A DNA stretch of 64,000 nt from Verrucomicrobiia bacterium (GTDB taxonomy: Bacteria; Verrucomicrobiota; Verrucomicrobiia; Limisphaerales; JADLHS01): assembly GCA_026125285.1 (NCBI GenBank), contig JAHCLO010000011.1, positions 62,001 through 126,000 on the forward strand, read 5' to 3'. A program made the translations under genes and the position numbers. The notes beneath the pieces are model-generated. The model had not been told where the DNA came from, made no database searches, and was given only the letters and a program-made list of their open reading frames with translations. Below are positions 56,704 to 64,000 of this stretch, piece after piece; position 1 is the first letter of the stretch; each line of letters opens with the position of its first letter.

Positions 56704-57693
56704 TTAACGACGAACCGGAGACCGGACCGCGGAATGTTCTTTCATCACTACCATGCTGTGGTTTCCCCGGGCGGCGACAGCCACCACGTTTTGCGTTTCC
56801 GCAGGGATGTCGCATTGGCCGGCGGGATTGAATCCCCAAGTGACCACGGTGCCATCGCGTTTCAACGCCAGGCCGTGATAATCTCCGACCGCGATGGCCA
56901 CCACGCCGGTGAGTTCTGCGGGAGCGGGCCACTGAGCAAGCCCGAAGGCGCCCCAGGCAACCACGGTGCCATCGCGCCGCAAGGCGAGACTGTAATTTCC
57001 CGCGGCCGCAATGGCCACCACCCGGCTCAAGCCCGCGGGGACACTCGATTGGCCTCGCGCATTGCTGCCCCAAGCCACGACGGTGCCGTCCCGTTTGAGC
57101 GCGAGACTATGATAAGTTCCGCCGGCGATGGACACCACATCGCGGAGCCCCGGAGGAACATCACATTGACCAGTTCCGTTTTCGCCCCAGGCGACGACGC
57201 TGCCGTCTCGTTTGAGCGCGAGGCTGTGCAAAGCCCCGGCGGCAACTGCCACAGCACGCTTCAAGTCCGCGGGCACCGCGCACTGGCCGTAATCTCCGTA
57301 CTGCCCGTTGACCGGTCCCCATGCGATCACCCTCCCGGTCCATAGCAACGCCAGACTATGCACATTGCCCGCCGCCACCTGGCGCACCATCGCCCGGTTC
57401 AGGCTTGCCGGAATCTGCGATTGCCCAAAGCGATTGTCGCCTCGGGCGTCCACGGTCCAGTTGCGGGTCAACACCAAGTCGTGAAAGCTGCCTGCGGCGA
57501 TCTGAACCACCGGTGAAGTGTTCGTGTCTTCGGCGGTTAACTCATAGTTGAGGTCGCCCCAAGTGACGATTCGATGCTCCGCCTGGGTGGTCATCCCGGC
57601 ACAGAGGAATGTCAGAATGGCCACCGGCAGGCACGAAATGAACCGCGCGGCAGATTGCTTTATTTGGAGTGAGGGCTGAAATGTTTTGTTCAT
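56704..57693 (-). CDS. Secreted RCC1-repeat protein
   Basis: A 329-residue protein with a signal-like segment (FISCLPVAILTFLCAGMTTQ). Seven RCC1-type repeats follow, each with a VVAWGxNxxGQxxVP core and an HSLALKRDG stretch; seven is the expected blade number for an RCC1 propeller. Bacterial secreted RCC1 proteins of this type have no known function and may bind surface ligands. It is convergent with nothing and faces tRNA-Val across 244 bases of empty sequence. Confidence 0.88.
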   Translation of the reverse strand: MNKTFQPSLQIKQSAARFISCLPVAILTFLCAGMTTQAEHRIVTWGDLNYELTAEDTNTSPVVQIAAGSFHDLVLTRNWTVDARGDNRFGQSQIPASLNRAMVRQVAAGNVHSLALLWTGRVIAWGPVNGQYGDYGQCAVPADLKRAVAVAAGALHSLALKRDGSVVAWGENGTGQCDVPPGLRDVVSIAGGTYHSLALKRDGTVVAWGSNARGQSSVPAGLSRVVAIAAAGNYSLALRRDGTVVAWGAFGLAQWPAPAELTGVVAIAVGDYHGLALKRDGTVVTWGFNPAGQCDIPAETQNVVAVAARGNHSMVVMKEHSAVRSPVRR

Positions 57694-57937
57694 GGTTAGC
57701 GAGGCGTAAGCAACGCGGACACATTACCTTGGTGGAGGGGGAAAACCAGTCGGGGTGACTTACTAAGCGAATCCAGGGGATTCCCTGGGGATCACGTTGC
57801 ATTGACGCATCGTTCATTTCTCGGCGAATTGTTTTTCGGCTTGAACCCAAGCGAACCTTGGAACATGCTCCGCCTTGCCAATTATGGTCGAAAGCCTATG
57901 AAAACAAGCGGTTCTCAACGGTCTTTCGCCTTGGGGG

Positions 57938-58012
57938 GCGCGGTTAGCTCAGTGGTAGAGCACTTCCTTGACACGGAAGGGGTCAGAGGTTCAAACCCTC
58001 TATCGCGCACCA
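57938..58012 (+). tRNA. tRNA-Val (GAC)
   Basis: A 75-base tRNA: acceptor gcgcggt pairs with atcgcgc, D-arm tagctcagtggtagagca, anticodon loop ttGACac, T-loop gttcaaac, encoded CCA. It reads GUC/GUU. The integrase gene starts about 80 bases downstream, making its 3' end the likely attachment site. Confidence 0.95.
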
Positions 58013-58092
58013 TTTTTCCTGAGCAAAATGGAGAAGTCCCGATTTCTGACACAACAGGGACACAAAACTCGCCCGAATATGGCGAAAAAGCC

Positions 58093-59391
58093 GTGACCAA
58101 GTGGCCCAAGAAACTGAAACACCGAGGCAAGGTGCTGGTGCGGGTTTACCGGCCCTGCTCCGGGCGGGATTCCTACCGGGTAGCCTGGCACGGGGAAGGC
58201 CGGCGGATGATGAAGTCCTTTGCGTCCTTCTCCGGGAAAGGTGGGGCCCTCGAATACGCTGAGAAGCTCCTGACGGAACTGGCCCGACATTCCAAGGTTG
58301 CCCTGCTCACCCCCGGACAAGCCACCGATGCACTGGCAGCCATTGAACGGTTGAACGGGCTTTACCAGCGCACCGGAAAACGGGTTTCCCTGCTCGGTGC
58401 CGTCAGTGCCTTTGCGGATGCTACTGCCCGTCTGGGTGAACGGGAATTGCATGAGTGCGTGGAGGGTTTCCTCAAGAACGTGGTGACGGTGCAACGGAAG
58501 GACCTGGCGGAAGCCGTCAGCGAGTTTCTGGCCGGGCGCAAGCATCTAGTTGAATCGAAGGACGGAAAGAGATCACCCCACAGCCCGGTTTATGAATACC
58601 ATGTTGCCTTGTGGTTGAACGAATTCGCCAGCACGTTCCCTCATCATGCCGTTTGCGATTTGAGCAAGGACCTGCTGGACGTTTACATGGCGAAGTTCGC
58701 CAAGCTCTCTGTGAAGTCCCGGAACGACCGGAGAACTTGCGCGAAGATGTTTCTTCGCTGGTGCGTGGCCAAGGATTTCCTGCCAATCCAGCACCGGCTC
58801 TTTGAAGCCGTCAGTTTCAAAGCCGAAAGCCGGGACAACGAGGAAATTGATTTCTACCGGCCCAAGGAACTGCGGGCCCTGTTGAACGCGGCCCCGCCCG
58901 CAGTCCGGGTTGTGATTGCCCTGTCCGGTCTGGCCGGTCTGAGAATCGAGGAGTGTTTGAGGTTGAACTGGGTGGACGTGTGGCGGGTGCCCGGCAAGAT
59001 CGAAGTCGGGGCGCGCATCGCCAAAGGCCGGCAACGTCGTTTGGTGACTATCGGCCCGGCTTTGGCTGAGTGGTTGCAACCGCACCTGAACTCCATCGGC
59101 CCGGTGTGTGGGCTGAATCCCATGCAACTGAACCGGGTGCTGGTCAAGCTCCGGGAGGAACACAACATCCCCGCGCGACGCAACGGACTTCGTCATGGAT
59201 TTGTCACGCATCACATGGCCCTGCACCAGAACGAAACCTTGACGGCCAGCGAAGCCGGTAACAGCCCGCACATGCTGCACCAGCACTATCGGGGACTCAC
59301 CACAAAGGCGGAAGCTCGACGCTGGTTTGACGTACGGCCGGCGAAAGTGGCGAAGAACATCGTTGCCTTTCCGAAAGCGAGCGCACTATGA
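58093..59391 (+). CDS. Tyrosine recombinase (integrase)
   Basis: The GTG at 58093 begins VTKWPKKLKHRGKVLVRVYR; the frame is open further upstream but across the tRNA. About 432 residues. The catalytic domain has Arg in LSGLAGLRIEECLRLNW, Lys in RIAKGRQRRL, the second Arg in NGLRHGFVTHH and Tyr in HMLHQHYRGL. The usual His three residues before the second Arg is Asn, and the later His/Trp is Asn in EAGNSPHM. This may be a subfamily trait. It should catalyse integration at tRNA-Val. Confidence 0.9.
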   Translation: MTKWPKKLKHRGKVLVRVYRPCSGRDSYRVAWHGEGRRMMKSFASFSGKGGALEYAEKLLTELARHSKVALLTPGQATDALAAIERLNGLYQRTGKRVSLLGAVSAFADATARLGERELHECVEGFLKNVVTVQRKDLAEAVSEFLAGRKHLVESKDGKRSPHSPVYEYHVALWLNEFASTFPHHAVCDLSKDLLDVYMAKFAKLSVKSRNDRRTCAKMFLRWCVAKDFLPIQHRLFEAVSFKAESRDNEEIDFYRPKELRALLNAAPPAVRVVIALSGLAGLRIEECLRLNWVDVWRVPGKIEVGARIAKGRQRRLVTIGPALAEWLQPHLNSIGPVCGLNPMQLNRVLVKLREEHNIPARRNGLRHGFVTHHMALHQNETLTASEAGNSPHMLHQHYRGLTTKAEARRWFDVRPAKVAKNIVAFPKASAL

Positions 59392-59882
59392 GCAGACCGA
59401 AACACAGTGCTGGAAAACTTTTCTCCCCGGCCAATTCCCCAAGCCGCAACTTCGGGATTGCACTCTTTGGTGACGACGTGTGGACGGAGCAGCAAGAGGC
59501 TATCATGAAGATCGTGGGGCACTTTGAGAACGCCATGCGGCGCACCGGGCCCGCCAGAAAGCGCACGCTCGCTTGGGCCGTGAAGCAGTTTGACCGTCAG
59601 TTGCGGCCCCTGCTGCTCCGGGCCTTGCTCCGTCAGGATGCACAACCATTTCTCGATTGCGCCCGGGCCATCAAAGCGGCGCACCGAGTCAGGAAGCACG
59701 GCCCGGTGCATAAGCTGGAAGCGGACATTCTCAAAGGCGCACCCGACTTGCTGGATTCCCAGACCGTGAGCGCAATTACGGAAGCCCTTCCCGATTTCAA
59801 AGATCCATCCGAAGTCAGACGCGCGTTGAAACGTCTGGGCATTTCCACCAAGCCGGACAAGCACGGCCCCAAGTCCAAGTAA
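59388..59882 (+). CDS. Unknown protein of phage-like element
   Basis: 164 residues, no recognised domain. Helical and basic (ARKRTLAWAVKQFDRQLRPL) with a Pro/Lys-rich end (KPDKHGPKSK). The start overlaps the integrase stop (ATGA), so they are translationally coupled; a role as integrase accessory or recombination directionality factor is possible but unproven. Confidence 0.6.
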   Translation: MSRPKHSAGKLFSPANSPSRNFGIALFGDDVWTEQQEAIMKIVGHFENAMRRTGPARKRTLAWAVKQFDRQLRPLLLRALLRQDAQPFLDCARAIKAAHRVRKHGPVHKLEADILKGAPDLLDSQTVSAITEALPDFKDPSEVRRALKRLGISTKPDKHGPKSK

Positions 59883-59939
59883 CGGACTATTCTCGCCAGC
59901 GCATCGTCTCAGATTCTAGGCGCACTGTGATGTATCAAG

Positions 59940-60173
59940 GTGCGTATGCGTAAAATTATTCCTTGCGCTCCGGATGCCAGACCCGACCCGGCAGCGTCAT
60001 TCGTCAACGAGCAAACCTTGTTGAAAACCGTTGTGCCCGTGTGCCGTCGCACGATTAAGGCATGGAGGGACGAGGGGTACATACCCTTCGTGGCCATTGG
60101 CCGTCGCATCCTTTACGATCCCCACAGCGTCCGGGAGGCTCTGCTTCGCCGCCAACGTGGAGGTGACGCATGA
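59940..60173 (+). CDS. AlpA/excisionase-type HTH protein
   Basis: 77 residues with a MerR-like winged HTH: SFVNEQTLLKTVVPVCRRTI, then KAWRDEGYIPFVAIGRRILY and DPHSVREALLRR. This is the layout of AlpA and other excisionase-like regulators that bind near att sites. GTG 59940 or ATG 59946 may be the start. Its stop overlaps the next gene (ATGA). Confidence 0.8.
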   Translation: MRMRKIIPCAPDARPDPAASFVNEQTLLKTVVPVCRRTIKAWRDEGYIPFVAIGRRILYDPHSVREALLRRQRGGDA

Positions 60174-60715
60174 AGTTCACCGATCACGCAACCCACCTGC
60201 TCACCCGCGCCAGCGAAGGCGTCGGCAAACTCCGGGCCGCAAATGCTGTGCTGGCGGAAGCGGAGTCAGCCAACCAATCCGAACACCAACGGCTCGCAAC
60301 CTTGGAGACGGAAATCACGGAGCGTGAACATCGGCTTGATCCCGAAAGCCTCGCAGAGGTTGCGGACCTTGAAGCCCGAAAAAAACAACTCTCACTCTTA
60401 CGAGCCAAGGCCGTAAAAGAAGCCGCGTCACGGCTTGAATCCGCCCGGCTCAAAGCCGCGTCACTCGTTGCCGATGCTGGGTTGCCGGGATTTTTCAAAG
60501 ACGCCTACGATCACTATTTCGAGCACGTGCGCACTTCGCTTTTGCCCTTTGTGGACGAGCGATTGCCGATTGAAACGGAAGCCCTGTCGCGAACGGTGAA
60601 CGGACTTTCAGGCATCGCAAGACTGCACCAGTGGCGCAACTGGCCACCGTCTGCCGACAAGGCTCTTGAAATTCTTCAGAGGTTCATTGAAGGCCAACCG
60701 CTCTGGCGAGCATGA
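60170..60715 (+). CDS. Coiled-coil protein of phage-like element
   Basis: 181 residues, with a long predicted coiled coil (residues 20-105: TLETEITEREHRLDPESLAE, KKQLSLLRAKAVKEAASRLE) and a C-terminal helical domain. No family recognised. Coupled to the HTH gene upstream by ATGA. Confidence 0.65.
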   Translation: MKFTDHATHLLTRASEGVGKLRAANAVLAEAESANQSEHQRLATLETEITEREHRLDPESLAEVADLEARKKQLSLLRAKAVKEAASRLESARLKAASLVADAGLPGFFKDAYDHYFEHVRTSLLPFVDERLPIETEALSRTVNGLSGIARLHQWRNWPPSADKALEILQRFIEGQPLWRA

Positions 60716-60855
60716 TATTTTTCCCCGCTGTTGCCGCCCGGCGTAGCGGGGGAACGGGCGGGCGCCGCGCATACCCGGCGACCGCCCGACATTCAATGCG
60801 CATGGACAACCCGCCCGGTCGAAAATCGAACCGGGCAACTATCACAACGAAAATT

Positions 60856-61560
60856 ATGAACGCACAACATCCATTCGCAATCGCGACACCTTCCAAGACG
60901 CAAGGTTTCGACATTGGAGAAAATCAACGCAACGTCACCGTCACGCCTGCCGGCCCGACTTGTTTTCAAGTCAACATTAACAACAAGCCGGTGGGGCGCC
61001 CGTGCAACCGCGAAGCCGCCGTCCAACTGGCTCGAACACTTGATCCACAATTCACGCTGGACCGCGAGGAGGAAACCCGGCTGCCCATTCACACGCTGAC
61101 GGGCGGCAAGCCGCTGTCGGCGAATTCCGTCGTTCGCCAACACCAGCGAATCGGCCCCGATGGCAGGCAAGTAATGGTGCGTAGGTTCTACCGCGAACAA
61201 CCGCGACCCGCTGCGGGTGCTACGCGTGGCCACAACATCCAGGACTTGGAGCAAGCCATGACTCACCACGACACGGAACGTTTCCGCACCACGGACCCAA
61301 ACACCTTTAATGCTCATTCGGCGAGCTTGACCGCTTTGAGCGCAACCGAGCGGGCCACGGAGCAAGGCGGCGAAGCCTGGCACGAACTGGCGGCTACGGC
61401 TCATGGCGAAGCTGCCGAATTTTGGGCGATTGTCGGTGACAAAGAACATGCGACGCGCCACCAGCGCGCGGCGGATTTTCACGCAAGACAATGCCGATCT
61501 GCCGGCGGCCATGCGGCGAACGCGGTTGAGATTGCGAACGCAGAGCTTTGGGTGGCTTGA
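60856..61560 (+). CDS. Unknown phage-like protein
   Basis: About 234 residues from ATG 60856 (MNAQHPFAIATPSKTQGFDI). An in-frame ATG at 60712 overlaps the previous stop, but the sequence between is Gly/Arg-rich and looks non-coding (a GC hairpin-like gcccggcgtagcgggggaac lies there). The C-terminal third is Ala/His-rich and helical (EAWHELAATAHGEAAEFWAI). Function is unknown. Confidence 0.6.
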   Translation: MNAQHPFAIATPSKTQGFDIGENQRNVTVTPAGPTCFQVNINNKPVGRPCNREAAVQLARTLDPQFTLDREEETRLPIHTLTGGKPLSANSVVRQHQRIGPDGRQVMVRRFYREQPRPAAGATRGHNIQDLEQAMTHHDTERFRTTDPNTFNAHSASLTALSATERATEQGGEAWHELAATAHGEAAEFWAIVGDKEHATRHQRAADFHARQCRSAGGHAANAVEIANAELWVA

Positions 61561-61604
61561 TCGAAGAAACAAAATGCCGCCGCGTTCCGGCCAACCAACA
61601 AGCG

Positions 61605-61985
61605 ATGCGAACTTACGAGGTTAAACATGCTGAGTCAAACGACAGCAGCAAAATCGCGCGGTACGCCGTCTTTCGGAAATTGCTTCGCGACCGGACTCTT
61701 TCGCGCGGGGCTTTCATGCTGTGGCACTATTTGCACGACCGGAAAAACAAGCACGACCAATGCTGGCCAGACCATCGCACCATCGCAAAGGACTTACGAT
61801 GCAAGCCACACTCGCTCGCGAAATGGTGCAAGCAACTACGGGCTGGCGGATACCTGGCTTGGGAGAAACAAGGTGAGAAGCACCGGCACATCTACACCGT
61901 TTTGTTTGGTGCCGTGTTGCCTGAAGGGGCATCACGGAAAACGAGCCGCGTTGCCCCTAGGGGCATCACGCCGCGTTGCCCCTAG
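61605..61985 (+). CDS. Winged-helix/HTH replication-type protein
   Basis: About 126 residues from ATG 61605 (MRTYEVKHAESNDSSKIARY). A helix-turn-helix of the HTH_36/replication-initiator kind is seen: LRDRTLSRGAFMLWHYLHDR, WPDHRTIAKDLRCKPHSLAK, WCKQLRAGGYLAWEKQG. It ends in a repeat array (61911-61992) that also supplies the stop codon. Likely a DNA-binding replication or control protein of the element. Confidence 0.7.
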   Translation: MRTYEVKHAESNDSSKIARYAVFRKLLRDRTLSRGAFMLWHYLHDRKNKHDQCWPDHRTIAKDLRCKPHSLAKWCKQLRAGGYLAWEKQGEKHRHIYTVLFGAVLPEGASRKTSRVAPRGITPRCP

Positions 61986-61992
61986 GGGCATC
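61911..61992. repeat. Iteron-like direct repeats over a gene's 3' end
   Basis: Three direct repeats of about 25 bases, copies 2 and 3 adjacent with a 25-base period, copy 1 34 bases before and degenerate. Each has the core gttgcccctaggggcatc; copies 2 and 3 contain the palindrome gcccctaggggc. They cover the 3' end of the HTH gene including its stop. Confidence 0.75.
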
Positions 61993-62111
61993 TTAAGTAA
62001 TACCATGTGGAGTAATCCCATACAGCTGTACTCTTACTAACGTAAGAGTAAGCTCGCGCGGTGCGCTCGCTATCCGGCTGCTTTGCTTTTAACGACGCTT
62101 TTTCAGACGCC

Positions 62112-62438
62112 ATGAATACCTGTGAATCGCTCTACAACTTGACCCGTACTCAAGGTCTCTTTTTGAGCTACTGGAGCCCGTCGGCCTTTGTGGTGTACCC
62201 CGCCGAAAATCTCAATCCAGCCCTTGAACAAATCCTCCGTGCTCACCAGAGCGAACTCGTTCCTTGGCTCCGTGCTCAGGCCGGGCCGTGGCTTCACCTG
62301 TGCAAACAAATCGTGCTGGGTGAATTTGATGGAGCAACACCGGAGCGAATCGAAATCCTGGCGCGGTGTCTGGCAAATGATCCTCATCCGTTAAGACAGG
62401 CCGCACTCCAAAGACTCTTATGTCCCGACGACGAATGA
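62112..62438 (+). CDS. Unknown small phage-like protein
   Basis: ATG 62112 (MNTCESLYNLTRTQGLFLSY) gives 108 residues; the open frame begins at a GTG at 62061. Trp-rich middle (PWLRAQAGPWLHLC) and Leu-rich helical end. Its stop lies 19 bases past the start of the small terminase. No family recognised. Confidence 0.6.
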   Translation: MNTCESLYNLTRTQGLFLSYWSPSAFVVYPAENLNPALEQILRAHQSELVPWLRAQAGPWLHLCKQIVLGEFDGATPERIEILARCLANDPHPLRQAALQRLLCPDDE

Positions 62439-62875
62439 AACGTGGTTGTCGAACGAAGTTCAATGCAAGGCTCGCCAAGCAACTGTGCGATGCCATCGCC
62501 GATGGCCTTCCGATCACTCACACCTGCCGGCTTGCGGGCATTGCTTTCGAGACGTACCGCAGCTATCGCCGCGCGCATCCTGAATTCGACATGGCAATCG
62601 AGTCAGCGATTGCGCGTGGCATCGAGCAACGTCTTTCCGTGGTCAAGCGGGCCATGTCATCGGCAGATGAAGCAATCGCCCTCCGGGCCGCAACCTGGTG
62701 GCTGACGCACGTCAGCGGTGCCCGGGAGCATTTCAGCGAAACCGCCCGCGTGGAAGTCAGCGGAATGAACCAACAAGTGGCCGTCCTCGTTTGGCCCCAC
62801 CAGCAACACCATGAAAACGAAATTCTCGACGCAACCGAAGATCATCCTGCCCGCATTGCATCCGGGGCAGATTGA
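62420..62875 (+). CDS. Terminase small subunit-like protein
   Basis: 151 residues. Residues 14-62 form a DNA-binding HTH of the terminase small-subunit type (AKQLCDAIADGLPITHTCRL, AFETYRSYRRAHPEFDMAIE). The C-terminal part runs into the large-subunit start. Position directly before the large terminase supports the call. Confidence 0.75.
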   Translation: MSRRRMKRGCRTKFNARLAKQLCDAIADGLPITHTCRLAGIAFETYRSYRRAHPEFDMAIESAIARGIEQRLSVVKRAMSSADEAIALRAATWWLTHVSGAREHFSETARVEVSGMNQQVAVLVWPHQQHHENEILDATEDHPARIASGAD

Positions 62876-64000
62876 AGTCCAGACACACCGGGCAAGGTTC
62901 AAGGTTATCTGCGCGGGCCGCCGCTGGGGCAAAGGCATCCTGGGGGTGGGCGAGTGCGTCCGCCGTGCCTCTGCTGGTCAATTCTGCTGGTGGATTGCCC
63001 CGTCATTTTCATCTGCCGCATACCAAAGTGGATGGCGGATGCTGGAATTCTACGCGAGCAAAATCCCGGGGGCCGCAATCCATCTTCAACGCCGCACCCT
63101 CACCCTGCCGGGCAAGGGTTGGCTACAATTCAAGACCGCAGAGGAAGCGGACTCGTTACGGGGTGAAAGCATAGACTTCGCCGTGATAGACGAGGCGGCG
63201 CATCTACGCGACTTGCGGGCGATTTGGGAACTGGCACTTCGACCCTGCTTGCTGGATCGAAAGGGCAGCGCGTGGTTCATCTCAACCCCCAAGGGGCACA
63301 ATCATTTCTTCGACCTTTTCTCCCGCACCGACAAGGCATGGGCATCATTCCAGTTCCCCAGCACAAGCAACCCGTATCTGGACGAAACCGAACTGGCAGA
63401 AATCGGAAAGGACATGCCCGCGCTGGTGCGGCGTCAGGAAATCGGTGCGGAGTTTGTGCAACTGGCCGGGGCCATGTTCGCGCGGGAAGATGTTCGCATC
63501 CTCGAAACCGAACCGGAAGGCATCCGCTGGGTGCGAGCATGGGACCTGGCTTTCACCACCAAGACCACCAGCGATTACACCGCAGGCGCCCGAGTCGGCA
63601 TGACGAGCGACGGGACCGTCGTTGTAGCAGACATGGTGCGGGGCCGTTGGGAATGGCCCGCCGCCGTCCGCATGATAGCCAGCACCGCACAACTGGACGG
63701 GTCCGCAATCCAGCAAGGCGTGGAAGTGGTAGGCGCACAGGTAGGCGCGCTACAGAGCTTGCTGGCGGACCCGGCCCTGGCTGGACTAGCCTTCTCCCCG
63801 ATCACCGTTCACACCGACAAGATCACCAGAGCACTACCCGCCATCGCCCGGTGCGAACAAGGCAAGCTCGCCATCGTCCGGGGCAAATGGAACAAAGACT
63901 TTCTCGACGAACTCTCCGCCTTCCCCGAAGCACAGTACGATGACCAGGTTGATTCCCTGAGTGCCGGCTTCTCCATGCTCGCCCAAGGCGCCGGACATCA
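62811..64000 (+). CDS. Terminase large subunit (TerL), 3' end outside window
   Basis: The frame from ATG 62811 (MKTKFSTQPKIILPALHPGQ) is open to the right edge, so it is incomplete; about 396 residues are seen. The ATPase has Walker A (CAGRRWGKG) and Walker B (FAVIDEAAH). The nuclease part has the Asp-rich motif (RAWDLAF) and a second Asp pair in QYDDQVDSLS. The start overlaps the small subunit by 65 bases. It packages phage DNA into capsids. Confidence 0.9.
   Translation, partial: MKTKFSTQPKIILPALHPGQIEVQTHRARFKVICAGRRWGKGILGVGECVRRASAGQFCWWIAPSFSSAAYQSGWRMLEFYASKIPGAAIHLQRRTLTLPGKGWLQFKTAEEADSLRGESIDFAVIDEAAHLRDLRAIWELALRPCLLDRKGSAWFISTPKGHNHFFDLFSRTDKAWASFQFPSTSNPYLDETELAEIGKDMPALVRRQEIGAEFVQLAGAMFAREDVRILETEPEGIRWVRAWDLAFTTKTTSDYTAGARVGMTSDGTVVVADMVRGRWEWPAAVRMIASTAQLDGSAIQQGVEVVGAQVGALQSLLADPALAGLAFSPITVHTDKITRALPAIARCEQGKLAIVRGKWNKDFLDELSAFPEAQYDDQVDSLSAGFSMLAQGAGH

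Larger units (their letters stand above)
57938..64000 (+). mobile_element. Phage-like element integrated at tRNA-Val (right end not seen)
   Basis: The order tRNA, tyrosine integrase, small unknown genes, AlpA-like HTH, replication-type HTH, small terminase and large terminase is that of a temperate phage or phage satellite. All genes point rightward with short overlaps. Capsid, tail and lysis genes lie outside the window or are absent. The second att copy cannot be seen. Sequence composition looks similar to the flanking DNA by eye. Confidence 0.85.

Noticed and set aside
57802..58092. Integrase start upstream of or within the tRNA
   Set aside because: The frame runs through tRNA-Val by chance; no start codon fits between the tRNA and GTG 58093 in this frame.

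Overview
The window looks like a chromosome segment of a high-GC, Gram-negative, free-living bacterium, most likely a Verrucomicrobiota member of the Pedosphaera/Limisphaerales type. The pointers are a fused LpxC-FabZ lipid A gene, two secreted proteins with the pseudopilin-type N-terminus ([20 protein letters not shown]), a PEP-CTERM protein, a DUF6600 lipoprotein, very long delta-60/Ig-like secreted proteins, SGNH/sialidase-type enzymes and many dispersed palindromic repeats. The assignment is inferred from gene content only.

Layout. 1-2988: leftward operon of three Tat-signal proteins (a small four-cysteine protein, an NHL-type propeller, a multi-cluster ferredoxin) and a membrane polyferredoxin cut by the window edge. 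3.3-5.5 kb: secreted serine protease, secreted lectin-fold-like protein, DUF2721 membrane protein. 5.6-10.5 kb: histidine kinase, response regulator and hybrid kinase in one transcription unit. 10.5-16.1 kb: sugar nucleotidyltransferase, DUF2200 protein, a sialidase-like protein and an SGNH-hydrolase/sialidase fusion. 16.5-18.4 kb: major sigma factor RpoD. 18.6-25.1 kb: pseudopilin-like protein, secreted proteins, two zinc-ribbon membrane paralogues, PspC, PLDc_N and TerB-like small proteins. 25.5-31.2 kb: GspF, thioredoxin, an RNA-binding protein, lpxA, lpxC/fabZ and a lytic transglycosylase. 31.5-35.0 kb: beta-barrel-like protein, orphan peptide-type binding lipoprotein, small membrane protein. 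35.0-37.2 kb: group II intron inserted exactly at the end of a perfect palindrome, then tRNA-Leu. 37.2-45.8 kb: small lipoprotein, riboflavin synthase, second pseudopilin-like protein, RibD, a broken SGNH hydrolase, flavoprotein, YebC/PmpR, methyltransferase, CDF transporter. 46.1-57.7 kb: membrane protein, PadR regulator, VIT/PEP-CTERM protein, a giant protein with three sets of seven delta-60 repeats, a DUF1015 protein carrying an in-frame palindromic insertion, and an RCC1-repeat protein. 57.9 kb to the right edge: tRNA-Val followed by an integrated phage-like element (integrase, HTH proteins, small and large terminase), which runs off the window.

The most unusual features are the Tat/Fe-S operon, three families of dispersed palindromes (one used as an intron landing site, one inserted in a coding region), the 3 x 7 delta-60 architecture, a PadR-coupled VIT/PEP-CTERM protein, and iteron-like repeats across the 3' end of an HTH gene in the phage-like element. 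Genes that run off either edge (1-787 minus; 62811-64000 plus) were translated by hand from the sequence.
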